Shown in pieces: positions 35,369-43,310 of a DNA stretch of 44,185 bases. The stretch spans positions 1 through 44,185 of the forward strand of contig NZ_JSBN01000206.1 in assembly GCF_000797515.1 (NCBI RefSeq), given 5' to 3'. The position numbers were made by a program, and so were the translations under genes. Origin of the DNA: Sphingomonas sp. Ant H11 (lineage in GTDB: Bacteria > Pseudomonadota > Alphaproteobacteria > Sphingomonadales > Sphingomonadaceae). Position 1 is the stretch's first letter, and the number at the start of each line of letters is the position of its first letter. A model generated the notes under the pieces. The model was given only the letters and a program-made list of their open reading frames with translations. It did not search any database and was not told where the DNA came from.

Positions 35369-36277
35369 ATGCCAATGCCCCTTACCCCCGGAACCGTGGA
35401 GGCGCGCCACGGCTTCGACTGGCCTACCGCGTTGGTGGCGGGGACGATCTATGGTGCCTGGAGCGCCCTCACTCTCTGGCATGACGCGTTGCCATTGCCC
35501 GTTCTGTTGCTGTTGGGCGGCTGGATCGTGGCATGGCACGGCTCGCTCCAGCACGAAACGATTCACGGGCATCCGACCTCTATCCCCGCGATCAATCAGG
35601 CAATCGGCTTCGTGCCATTGAGCCTGTGGCTCCCCTATGCATGCTATCGGCGAAGCCACATCGCGCATCACGCCAGCCCCGCAATCACCGACCCGCTCGC
35701 AGACCCTGAATCGCGCTATGTCGATCGACATCGGGGCGTTGCCTGGTTGGCGGCACGGCTGCAGTCGACCTTGTTCGGACACATGCTGATCGGGCCGCCG
35801 ATTGCGATCGTGCGGTTCCTGATCGACGAGGGACGCCGAGCCGCGTTGGATCCGGGCGCAGTGTTGCGCGACTGGGTGCCACATCTGGGGGCGGTCATGC
35901 TCTTGCTGGCGTGGCTCGACTGGGTCGGTCTCGGTCTTGCGAGCTATTGTGCGTGTTTCGTCTATCCCGGCATGGCGCTCACCGCGTTGCGCAGCCACGC
36001 CGAGCACCGCGCGGACCTGACCACACCCAGCCGGGCGGCAACTGTCGAGCGTGGCGGTCTTTTGGCGTTGCTTTTCCTAAACAACAATCTGCACGCAGCG
36101 CATCACGCGCGGCCCGGCCTCGCCTGGTATCGCCTGCCCGCCTATCACCGCCGGAACCGCAGCCAGCTGATCCCGCCGGGCGCGGTCGTCTATGATGGTT
36201 ATGGCCAGATCCTGCGCCGCTTCGCGCTCCGTTCGCACGACGCGCCGCTCCACCCCACCCATCGCACGTCCGTATGA
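35369..36277 (+). CDS. Membrane fatty-acid-desaturase-family protein
   Basis: A 302-residue integral membrane di-iron oxygenase. The three histidine boxes are present: HETIH in the first helical hairpin (SLQHETIHGHP), HIAHH (RRSHIAHHASP) and HAAHH (NNLHAAHHARPG), with a further HAEH before the third. Membrane helices lie around residues 20-55, 150-170 and 185-215. Such proteins desaturate or hydroxylate acyl chains or other small substrates with O2. It is first in a three-gene unit and ends in an ATGA overlap with a PhnD-like gene, so its substrate is probably not a membrane lipid but the compound handled by the cluster (inference). Confidence 0.85.
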   Translation: MPMPLTPGTVEARHGFDWPTALVAGTIYGAWSALTLWHDALPLPVLLLLGGWIVAWHGSLQHETIHGHPTSIPAINQAIGFVPLSLWLPYACYRRSHIAHHASPAITDPLADPESRYVDRHRGVAWLAARLQSTLFGHMLIGPPIAIVRFLIDEGRRAALDPGAVLRDWVPHLGAVMLLLAWLDWVGLGLASYCACFVYPGMALTALRSHAEHRADLTTPSRAATVERGGLLALLFLNNNLHAAHHARPGLAWYRLPAYHRRNRSQLIPPGAVVYDGYGQILRRFALRSHDAPLHPTHRTSV

Positions 36278-37083
36278 AGCAGCGCGTCGCCTCGCTCGGC
36301 ATGTACGATCATGGGCCGCAGCAAGCCACAAACGATCGCCTGTGGAACGAGATTGCCCGCATTCTGGGCGCGCGCGGGATCAAAGGGGTACCGCGCCACC
36401 TCGATCGCAGCCGCACCGTCCAAACGCTATGGCATGATCCTGATCTGTTATTCGGCCAGATTTGCGGATTTCCGCTGATTTCCGATCCGTCGCTGAAGCT
36501 GCGCGTCCTTGCGACCCCGGTCTATGATACCCCGGCCTCCGGCCTCGGTTTGCACCGCAGCTTCCTGGTCGCCCGCCACGACGACGCGCCGACGCTCCCG
36601 GCCTATCGTGGTCGCGCCGCCGCGATCAACGGCACGGACTCCAACACCGGCATGAATCTGTTTCGCGCGATCGTCGCGCCGCTGGCCGATGGCGGCCGCT
36701 TCTTCGGCACCGTTCTCCAGACCGGATCGCATCGGGAGAGTGTCGCAGCGATCGTGCGCGGCGATGCCGACATCGCCGCCATCGACAGCGTCACCTTTGC
36801 TGCGGTGAAACGCGATAGCCCGGAGCAAATCGACGCGTTGCGTATCCTCGCCACCACTGCGGAAAGCGCCACGCCGCCCTTCGTCACGTCGCGCACCACC
36901 CCGATCGAAGCGGTCGCCGCGCTGCGCCTTGCACTCGCGCAGGTCGTCGCCGATCCCGGCCTCGCCGCTGCGCGCGACGCACTCTTCCTGCGCGATATCA
37001 TCACCGGCGGCACCGAACGCTATGCGCCACTGCGCTCGCTTGAGATCGAAGCGGTGGTGGCCGGCTATCCCGAATTGCTCTGA
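36274..37083 (+). CDS. PhnD/SsuA-like substrate-binding protein lacking a signal peptide
   Basis: A 269-residue protein with the phosphonate-binding-like (PhnD) periplasmic fold: LLFGQICGFPLI, AAINGTDSNTGMNLFRAIVA, VLQTGSHRESVAAIVRGDAD and IAAIDSVTFAAVKRD are the typical ligand-pocket segments. It begins MKQRVASLGMYDHGPQ, directly at the first beta strand, with no signal peptide or lipobox, so it appears cytoplasmic. No ABC permease or ATPase gene is nearby. It may bind a cluster intermediate, act as an enzyme, or be exported in another way. The start overlaps the desaturase stop, and 15 bases separate it from the dipeptidase gene. Confidence 0.85.
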   Translation: MKQRVASLGMYDHGPQQATNDRLWNEIARILGARGIKGVPRHLDRSRTVQTLWHDPDLLFGQICGFPLISDPSLKLRVLATPVYDTPASGLGLHRSFLVARHDDAPTLPAYRGRAAAINGTDSNTGMNLFRAIVAPLADGGRFFGTVLQTGSHRESVAAIVRGDADIAAIDSVTFAAVKRDSPEQIDALRILATTAESATPPFVTSRTTPIEAVAALRLALAQVVADPGLAAARDALFLRDIITGGTERYAPLRSLEIEAVVAGYPELL

Positions 37084-37098
37084 TCAAAGGATCTCTCG

Positions 37099-38298
37099 AT
37101 GCGACACACCGTCCCGTTCCTGGCCGCCCTGCTTGCCGCCACCCCCCATCGCCGCGCAGACCATCGTGTTCGATCCGCATCTCGACCTGCCCAAGACGGC
37201 CGCGACGCCGGGCTGGAACGGCCTGAACGACCCGAGTTCCCAGTTCGACCTCGCACGCGCGCAAAGCGGCGGGTTGACCGCTGCCGCAATTGCCCTGTTC
37301 GTGGCACAGGGGCCGCGCGACCCCGCGTCGCTGGCAACCGCGCAGCGCGACGCGATCGCACGCGACGCGGCAATCCACGCCATCGCCGATGGCAACCCGA
37401 CGCGCGCCGCGCTGGCCCGCTCGCCCGCCGACGTTCGACGCATCGTCGCCGGGCACCGCTTCGCCGTGGTCGAGAGCCTGCTCAATGCGTGGCCGGCGGG
37501 CGACGACCTCGACGCATTCGATCGCTGGTATGCGCGCGGCGTGCGGATCGTCGGTTTCGTCCACGCCGGGCACAATCAGTTTGCGGATTCCTCGCGCCTG
37601 CCTTGCAGTTGGGCGACAGAACGGCTGAGCATGGCGGGCTGTCGCCGCTCGGGCGGCAGGCGGTGCAGCGGCTCAACGATCTGGGCGTTCTGATCGACGT
37701 CTCGCAATTGTCGGACGCGGCGTTCGATCAGGTGCTGGCACTAAGCCGCGCACCGGTGATCGCCAGCCATTCGGACGTGCGTGCGCTTGTCGATACATCG
37801 CGCAACTTGAGCGATGCGCAGCTCGATGCGTTGAAAGCCAAGGGTGGCGTAATCGCGATCAATGCGTTCAGCGCCTATCTACATGCGCGCAGCCCGCAAA
37901 CGACGGAAGCCGTCGCCAAGCTGCGCGCCGGATATGGGCTTTCCGAAAGCGGGAGCACGGTGCTCTCGCCCGAGCAGCAGGCGGACTATGACCGCCGCTA
38001 CCACGAGATCGTCGGTGCCGAGCCCAGAGCGACGTTGCGCGAGTTGATCGACGCAGTGGATTATGCGGTCAAGCGCATCGGCATCGACCATGTCGCCTTG
38101 TCGTCGGACTTCAATCACGGCGGCGGCGTAACCGGATGGTCCGATGTCGGAGAGACGGCAAACGTCACTGCCGCGCTGAGACAGCGTGGCTACACCCCGG
38201 CGCAGATCGACCAGCTCTGGGGCGGCAATGTGCTGCGCGTCTGGCAAGCTGCGATCGATGCACGCAATCCTCGCTATCGGCTCGCGGCGAGCGGCTGA
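37099..38298 (+). pseudogene. M19 membrane dipeptidase, two frameshifts
   Basis: A zinc dipeptidase of the renal-dipeptidase family, starting behind AAAGGA. The signal peptide is MRHTVPFLAALLAATPIAAQ once the extra C of the C6 run at 37142-37147 is removed. Metal-site segments follow: HLDLP (His-X-Asp), AVVES (bridging Glu region), FVHAGHNQFADSS, VIASHSDVRALVDTSRN and LSSDFNHGGG. A second break near 37597 (one C missing) is needed to join FADSSR to PALQLGDRTAEHGGLSPLG. The rest is intact. It is predicted periplasmic, cleaving dipeptides or related amides. It is last in the desaturase unit. Confidence 0.88.
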
Positions 38299-38430
38299 TC
38301 CGCCGGGTCAGGGGCGATTTGCCTGCACCCGAACGTCCGATCACGCCGAAAATCTCACCGCGTTCGATCTACGGCGAGACGCCGTCCAACGCGGTGCCGG
38401 CGTTGCCGGGAAAGACGTCCATCAGTTCGA
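38299..38430. other. Convergent gap between dipeptidase and monooxygenase
   Basis: A short region between two converging stops. No clear terminator hairpin and no gene are seen. Confidence 0.4.
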
Positions 38431-39444
38431 TCACGGCGCCATCACCTGTGCCGCAAAGCGCTCCATTTCCTCGGCCTGCGGGCTCATCTGCAACAACAGC
38501 AAATCGAGGCCTGCCGCCTCATATTCAGCGATGCGTTCGCGCAATTGTTCGGGCGTGCCGACCAAATTGGGGCGCAGGCCGCGATTGGACACCGAATATT
38601 CCTGAATCTTCAATTCGCGCTCAAGCTGCGTGCCCGACAGCCACTGATCGAAATTGGCATAGCCGGCGGGCAGATCGGTCACCGTGGTGATCCGCTCCAA
38701 CTCGCGTTTCGCCTCGGCCTCGCTATCTCGGACGATCGCATAGGCGGCCATGCCGTAGCGCATCGGTGCGCCACCGACCGCTTCGCGCCGCGCGGCCATG
38801 TCGGCGATCTTGGGCGCAATCGCAGTGACCGGATCGCCATGCATCACATAGGCATCGCACTGACGCGCGATCATCGCCTTGGCTTTCTCGCTTTCCCCAC
38901 CGGCATAGACCGTTGGCCGCTTGGCGGGCTTGGGCGCGCAGATCGCGTCCCGGGTGCGGTAGAATTGCCCGTCGAAGCTGAACCGGTCCTGCGTCCACAG
39001 CCCTTCGACCACGTCGAGCCACTCGGAGGTGCGCGCATACCGATCGTCATGCTCGTCAAACTGCAGGCCATATTGCCGCGCTTCATCCGCCCACCAGGAG
39101 GAAACGACGTTCAGCGCCAGACGCCCGCCAGCAATTTGGTCAATATTTGCGGCGGCTTTGGCGAATAGCGCGGGATGGTGAAAGTTGGGACGCACCGCGA
39201 CCATCAGCTCGATGCTCTGGGTAACTGCGGCGAGCGCCGCTGCGGTTGACCAGGCATCGAGCGCGGGCTGATCGATACCTTTGATATCGTTCAGATTGAG
39301 CTCGGCGATCAGCGTGAGGTCATAGCCGAGGAGTTCGGCCCGCTGGGTCAGGCGTCGGGTATAATCCCAACTCGCGTCCATGCCCTCGTCGGCGACGTTG
39401 CGCAGCCAGCCGCCGAACACCGGCGTCCAATATCCATAACGCAT
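38431..39444 (-). CDS. LLM-class flavin-dependent monooxygenase (SsuD/SfnG-like)
   Basis: A 337-residue luciferase-like TIM-barrel enzyme using FMNH2 and O2. Family segments are MRYGYWTPV, GGRLALNVVSSWWADEARQY, DEHDDRYARTSEWLDVVEGL, GQFYRTRDAICAPKPAKRPT and VYAGGESEKAKAMIARQCDA. It is close to the alkanesulfonate/dimethylsulfone monooxygenase group (SsuD, MsuD, SfnG), which cleaves C-S bonds when sulfate is scarce; that substrate class is suggestive, not proven. The ATG at 39444 overlaps the ATP-grasp stop. No flavin reductase gene is visible in the window. Confidence 0.9.
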   Translation of the reverse strand: MRYGYWTPVFGGWLRNVADEGMDASWDYTRRLTQRAELLGYDLTLIAELNLNDIKGIDQPALDAWSTAAALAAVTQSIELMVAVRPNFHHPALFAKAAANIDQIAGGRLALNVVSSWWADEARQYGLQFDEHDDRYARTSEWLDVVEGLWTQDRFSFDGQFYRTRDAICAPKPAKRPTVYAGGESEKAKAMIARQCDAYVMHGDPVTAIAPKIADMAARREAVGGAPMRYGMAAYAIVRDSEAEAKRELERITTVTDLPAGYANFDQWLSGTQLERELKIQEYSVSNRGLRPNLVGTPEQLRERIAEYEAAGLDLLLLQMSPQAEEMERFAAQVMAP

Positions 39445-40352
39445 CAGCCTTTCGTCCCTTCGATGACCTGCACCAGATAGTCGACCAAGCGGTCGTGCGG
39501 ATCCCAACCGAGGATGTCGAGCGGCTTCGCGACGAAATTGGACAGCGCATTAATATCATAAAAGCGCGGCGTGCCGTCGCGATCGTCGATCATCACCTCA
39601 ATCCCGCCGACGTCGAGATCGACCGCGCGCGCGATCCGCTCCGCCGCGTCGCGCAAACCGGGGGCCGGGTCGGCCGAAACCATCGGGATCGGCGCGCCCG
39701 GAATTTGGCATGCGTCGGCCGGGCACAAATCGAACACTCCGCCCCCCGCGATATCAAGGGCATAGAGATAGCGGCGGTCCAGCGTTTCGATCCGCGTGAC
39801 CGTACCATCCCGCGCGGGCACGAAATCCTGGACGAGCAGAACCCCGTCGATGCTCGTCGGCAACAATCCATCCACGATCGCCGCGCGCAATTGATCGAGC
39901 GTATCGTACCGCGCAATCCCCGCGCCCGAGCCCCCGATATTGGCCTTTACGACGAGCGGGAAAGCGAGCGAAGCGGCCGCCGCCTCGACGTCGCTGACGC
40001 GGTGAACAATGCGCGTTTCGGGAATGGCGAGCCCCAGCCCGGCGATCAGCGAAAGCTGGCGTGCCTTGGACGAATCGATTGCCAGCACATCCGGCCCGTT
40101 AACGATCCGCGCACCGGCGCGGTGCCAGTGGTCAAGCAGCGCCGCCGCATAAAAGATGGGATGTTCGTCGCTGCGCAAAAAGCTGGACATTGCGATACGG
40201 TTGAACACCACATGCCCCGGAACGCGGCGATCGCCGGGGTCGAAATGCCCATCGGGCTTGAGGGTGACATAGTCGATTCCGCGCCGATCAAGCGCGTCGA
40301 ACAGCGGCGTGAACCAGGCGGGGTGTTCGTACAGCAGGGCAAGGTCTGTCAT
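39444..40352 (-). CDS. ATP-grasp ligase (RimK-like)
   Basis: About 302 residues from the ATG at 40352 (MTDLALLYEH); an upstream in-frame extension is unlikely. The ATP-grasp fold shows IDSSKARQLSLIAGLGLAIP, the ATP-binding lysine loop FPLVVKANIGGSGAGIARYD, LVQDFVPARDGTVTRIETLD and the metal-binding end GGIEVMIDDRDGTPRFYDIN. Such enzymes join a carboxylate to an amine through an acyl-phosphate, as in RimK or glutathione synthetase. With an M19 dipeptidase in the same cluster, an amino-acid or peptide conjugate is a reasonable substrate (inference). It is first in a two-gene unit with the monooxygenase. Confidence 0.88.
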   Translation of the reverse strand: MTDLALLYEHPAWFTPLFDALDRRGIDYVTLKPDGHFDPGDRRVPGHVVFNRIAMSSFLRSDEHPIFYAAALLDHWHRAGARIVNGPDVLAIDSSKARQLSLIAGLGLAIPETRIVHRVSDVEAAAASLAFPLVVKANIGGSGAGIARYDTLDQLRAAIVDGLLPTSIDGVLLVQDFVPARDGTVTRIETLDRRYLYALDIAGGGVFDLCPADACQIPGAPIPMVSADPAPGLRDAAERIARAVDLDVGGIEVMIDDRDGTPRFYDINALSNFVAKPLDILGWDPHDRLVDYLVQVIEGTKG

Positions 40353-40550
40353 GGCAACTCTGACGGTCTCGGTTCTGAAGGCGTGGAAAAGCCGCGCCTG
40401 CCACGACCGCGACGGTACCGCCACCGATGATCGCTATCGCCCGGCCAAGCGGCGGTTTACGGTCTCACCACCTCACTCACCACGAAAGAAGCTGTTCTTG
40501 GCTGCGCTAAGGGTTTCGCTGCGTTGCAATCCCTATCCTTTTGAAGGACA

Positions 40551-40745
40551 TTAAGCGCAAGCCTTTTCACCGGCCGCACGGAACAACGCATCCGCATGAA
40601 TCGAACGTCCCTCGCGCTCCTTCCCCAGCATCAGGCGCTCTTTCGAAAGTCCGGCAATGGATTTTGCGTCTGCCGCGATGCCCGCCCCTTCCCCCCCGAT
40701 CCGGACCGAACCTGCACCCGAACCTAAGGGTCGGACAGTCCGCAA
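40551..40745 (-). pseudogene. Possible gene remnant
   Basis: The last ~35 codons of this minus-strand frame (IAGLSKERLMLGKEREGR, then SIHADALFRAAGEKACA) have the composition of a genuine helical protein C-terminus. The N-terminal part is Gly/Arg-rich and not convincing. I do not recognise it. It may be a decayed gene cut when the IS elements arrived, or simply a chance frame. Confidence 0.25.
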
Positions 40746-40759
40746 GCGTCCACCCTTAG
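40724..40759. promoter_or_regulatory. Nested inverted repeats before an orphan start codon
   Basis: Outer arms CTAAGGGT (40724-40731) and ACCCTTAG (40752-40759) are perfect 8-mers, and CGGACAGTCCG forms an inner hairpin. Directly downstream is AAGGGAGAGTTACATGATC, a good ribosome-binding site and ATG, cut after two codons by the IS3 element. This looks like the regulatory region of the gene that was interrupted. Confidence 0.4.
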
Positions 40760-40814
40760 TGTCGCAAGGGAGAGTTACATGATCTGAGCTGCTGCCGGTC
40801 CCATGGACACCAAG

Positions 40815-41675
40815 TTAGGCTACATGAGCCTGCTTCTCGAAGTCCATGGGGCTGAGATAGCCCAAGGTCGAGTGCCTGCGCGTGGGATTGTAGAAGCGTT
40901 CGATGTAATCGAACACGTCCTGCCTTGCCTGATTGCGCGTGCGGTAGGTTTTGCGCGCGATCCGTTCGGTCTTCAGCGAGGAGAAGAAGCTCTCCATCGC
41001 CGCGTTGTCCCAGACGTTGCCGGACCGGCTCATCGAGCAGGTGACGCCATTGTCGGCCATCAGTCGCTGGAACTGCTCGCTGGTATATTGGCTGCCCTGG
41101 TCGGAGTGATGCAGCAGCGCATCGGGCTTGCCGCGCCGCCAGATCGCCATGACCAGCGCATCGGTGACGAGCTGCGCCGTCATCGTGTCGCTCATCGACC
41201 AGCCGACCACCCGCCGCGAGAACAGATCGATCACTGCGGCCGCGTACAGCCATCCTTCGGCGGTCCAGATGTAGGTGAAGTCGGCCACCCACTTCTGGTT
41301 CGGCGCGTCGGCGCTGAACTGCCGATCGAGCACGTTGCCCGCGATGACCGAGCGTTCGCCATGATCCTTGGGCAGACCGCGGCGCCTAGGCCGCGCCATC
41401 AGGCCGTGCATCCGCATCAGCCGTTCGACACGATGCAGGCCGCATGAAAGGCCTTCGGCCAAGAGATCGTGCCAGACGCGACGCGCGCCATAGGTTCGGT
41501 AGCTGGAGATGAAGCTGGCGCGGATCTTCCCTGCATACGCTTCGTCGCTCAGCGACCGGGCGCTTGGCGCGCGTACGAGCCAGGCGTGGAAACCACTGCG
41601 CGAGACATCGAGCGCCCCGCAAAGCCACGACACCGGCCAGATCCCTCGATGCTTTGCGATGAACCCGAACTTCAT
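40815..41675 (-). CDS. IS3-family transposase OrfB (DDE integrase)
   Basis: 286 residues with an rve integrase core: WVADFTYIWTAEGWLYAAAV (first Asp), LLHHSDQGSQYTSEQF (second Asp) and DNAAMESFFSSLKTERI (Glu), the DDE triad. The N-terminal HTH_21 part contains SRSGFHAWLVRAPSARS. Its ATG overlaps the OrfA stop, and it is normally made as an OrfAB fusion by -1 frameshifting. It seems intact. Confidence 0.92.
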   Translation of the reverse strand: MKFGFIAKHRGIWPVSWLCGALDVSRSGFHAWLVRAPSARSLSDEAYAGKIRASFISSYRTYGARRVWHDLLAEGLSCGLHRVERLMRMHGLMARPRRRGLPKDHGERSVIAGNVLDRQFSADAPNQKWVADFTYIWTAEGWLYAAAVIDLFSRRVVGWSMSDTMTAQLVTDALVMAIWRRGKPDALLHHSDQGSQYTSEQFQRLMADNGVTCSMSRSGNVWDNAAMESFFSSLKTERIARKTYRTRNQARQDVFDYIERFYNPTRRHSTLGYLSPMDFEKQAHVA

Positions 41676-41971
41676 ATCGAGTCCCTGGCAAAGTAGGCCG
41701 CGGCTTTTTTTTTTTTTTTTAGGATGTCACGTTCGGCCTTCATCCGGGCCAACTCGCGGCGTAGCCGCTCAATCTCCTGCTGCTCGGGCTTCATCTGACC
41801 GTTGCCCGGAAACGCCGACTGGGGATCAGCTTCCGCTTCGCGGACCCATTTGCGCAGCACGTTCTCGTGCAGGTCCAGATCGCGCGCGGCCTGCGCTACC
41901 GCCACGCCGCGATCTCGGACCAACTTCACCGCCTCGAGCTTGAACTCTCGGCTGAACTTCCGTCGTTGCAT
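41672..41971 (-). CDS. IS3-family OrfA (helix-turn-helix)
   Basis: A 99-residue DNA-binding protein: RRKFSREFKLEAVKLVRDRG with VAQAARDLDLHENVLRKWVR is the HTH_Tnp_1 domain. It is followed by a leucine-zipper-like helix (QEIERLRRELARMKAERDIL). The end crosses a 16-base A tract (KKKKK), far longer than the usual slippery site, then AAAYFARDSI and a stop overlapping OrfB. Confidence 0.9.
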   Translation of the reverse strand: MQRRKFSREFKLEAVKLVRDRGVAVAQAARDLDLHENVLRKWVREAEADPQSAFPGNGQMKPEQQEIERLRRELARMKAERDILKKKKKAAAYFARDSI

Positions 41972-42031
41972 CTACACCCTCCGGTTCCGAAAACACCTTA
42001 TCTTGGTGTCCACGAAACCGGCAGCAGCTCA

Positions 42032-42141
42032 GCCTGGCCATGCGGAACGATGCCTTCACGGACGCCGAACTCGTGCTGCTGCGCGCGCGCAACTGGAACA
42101 TCGGCGACATCGTCAACCAGCAGATCGTCTGGCGGCCCTGA
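42032..42141 (+). pseudogene. C-terminal fragment of an unidentified gene
   Basis: Immediately right of the IS3 end a frame runs SLAMRNDAFTDAELVLLRAR and then NWNIGDIVNQQIVWRP to a stop at 42139-42141. It reads like a real protein end cut by the element. It may belong with the orphan ATGATC on the left side of the IS, but the two cannot be shown to be one gene. I do not recognise the family. Confidence 0.4.
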
Positions 42142-42174
42142 GATTGCGTCGCGGACCGTTGCCTGTCCGCCCCC

Positions 42175-42431
42175 TCACTCCGGCGGAGCGGAGTGGCCGA
42201 GCTCAATCGCCTTTTTGCGCTGGGCTGAAGTCAGCGCTTTCCAGATACGATGGATGTTGCGCCGGGGCATTGCCCCAAGATCGGTAACATAGCTCGACTT
42301 ATCGAGCCGCACCTTGAAGAACGTGGGGTCGTGATCGATCGCGTTGGCTTGCAATCGCCAGAACACGACATTCGCGAATTTTGGCGTCAGCGATTTATGA
42401 AGCCTGTAGTAAGTGAGCGCATTCGAAAGGA
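42175..42431 (-). pseudogene. 3' fragment of a gene cut by IS6100
   Basis: A minus-strand frame emerging from the IS6100 end reads LLSNALTYYRLHKSLTPKFA, VVFWRLQANAIDHDPTFFKV and MPRRNIHRIWKALTSAQRKK before stopping at 42175. It is clearly protein-like but not the missing end of the aminotransferase on the other side of IS6100, so the element joins two unrelated genes. I cannot name the family. Confidence 0.4.
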
Positions 42432-43310
42432 GGCTCTGTTGCAAAGATTGGCGGCAGTCAGAGGTAGGCTGTCGCTCTGCGCCGATCAGGCGGCTGCTGC
42501 GAAATGGTGGTTGAGCATGCCCATGGCCTCCGTCAGCGCCGAGGGCCCAATGCCAAAAGCTCTCTCCACAAGGCGCACCTCGCCCTGATGCCGGGCTGCA
42601 GGCACCAGGGGCGAGCCTGTCCTTTGCGCAGGGCTCGCATGACTTCGAATCCCTTGATCGTGGCATAGGCCGTGGGGATCGATTTGAAACCGCGCACCGG
42701 CTTGATCAGTATCTTGAGCTTTCCGTGATCGGCCTCGATCACGTTATTGAGATACTTCACCTGCCGGTGGGCCGTCTCCCGGTCCAGCTTTCCTTCGCGC
42801 TTCAATTCGGTGATCGCTGCACCATAGCTCGGCGCTTTGTCGGTATTGAGCGTGGCAGGCTTTTCCCAGTGCTTCAGGCCTCGCAGGGCCTTGCCCAGGA
42901 ACCGCTTCGCTGCCTTGGCGCTGCGGGTCGGCGACAGGTAGAAATCGATCGTGTCGCCCCGCTTGTCGACTGCCCGGTACAGGTAGGTCCACTTGCCCCG
43001 CACCTTGACGTAGGTTTCATCCAGGCGCCAGCTCGGATCAAAGCCACGCCGCCAGAACCAGCGCAGCCGCTTCTCCATCTCCGGGGCGTAGCACTGGACC
43101 CAGCGATAGATCGTCGTATGGTCGACCGAAATGCCGCGTTCCGCCAGCATTTCCTCAAGGTCGCGATAGCTGATCGGATAGCGACAATACCAGCGCACCG
43201 CCCACAGGATCACATCACCCTGGAAATGGCGCCACTTGAAATCCGTCATCGTTCCGTCCGTCCAATCTCCGCCAAGCATGCTCAAGCTTCACGATTTTTG
43301 CAACAGAGCC
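42432..43310 (-). mobile_element. IS6100 (IS6 family)
   Basis: Bounded by the perfect 14-bp inverted repeats GGCTCTGTTGCAAA (42432) and TTTGCAACAGAGCC (ending 43310), with the IS6100 transposase inside. The length is 879 bp against the element's usual 880, which fits the single missing base in the transposase. The 8 bases on either side (CGAAAGGA and CGCGCGAG) differ, so there is no target duplication. A recombination or deletion through IS6100 is likely. Confidence 0.95.
42486..43249 (-). CDS. tnpA: IS6100 transposase, one-base deletion
   Basis: Starts MTDFKWRHFQGDVILWAV. The DDE core includes WRLDETYVKVRGKWTYLYRA, LNTDKAPSYGAAI and VIEADHGKLKILIKPVRGF. The frame is shifted after QPGIR because the C run at 42583-42585 is one base short; adding it gives the known ending GEVRLVERAFGIGP to NHHFAAAA and a stop at 42486-42488. 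As given, the protein has a wrong C-terminus of some 16 residues, but the catalytic residues are intact. Confidence 0.93.

Larger units (their letters stand above)
40353..40784. other. Intergenic region left of the IS3 element
   Basis: It should hold the promoter of the ATP-grasp/monooxygenase unit. A minus-strand frame ending at 40551 (SKERLMLGKEREGRSIHADA near its end) looks somewhat protein-like and may be the tail of a lost gene. The rest has no gene. The right end carries a hairpin and an orphan start described separately. Confidence 0.4.
40785..42031 (-). mobile_element. IS3-family insertion sequence
   Basis: A 1247-bp element with imperfect terminal inverted repeats. Both ends read TGAGCTGCTGCCGGT, followed by four variable bases and TGGACACCAAG, at 40785 on the plus strand and at 42031 on the minus strand. 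It encodes OrfA and OrfB of the IS3 family on the minus strand. The flanking bases (ATC on the left, GCC on the right) show no target-site duplication, so the ends have probably been rearranged since insertion. Confidence 0.85.

Noticed and set aside
41705..41720. The T16 tract as a transcription terminator
   Set aside because: No G+C-rich hairpin precedes it on either strand. It is the coding A tract of the IS3 OrfA/OrfB junction.
42180..42215. A stretch resembling the start of a serine/leucine tRNA (GGAGTGGCCGAG)
   Set aside because: There is no matching acceptor stem, anticodon arm or T-loop downstream, and it lies in the 3' end of a protein-like fragment.
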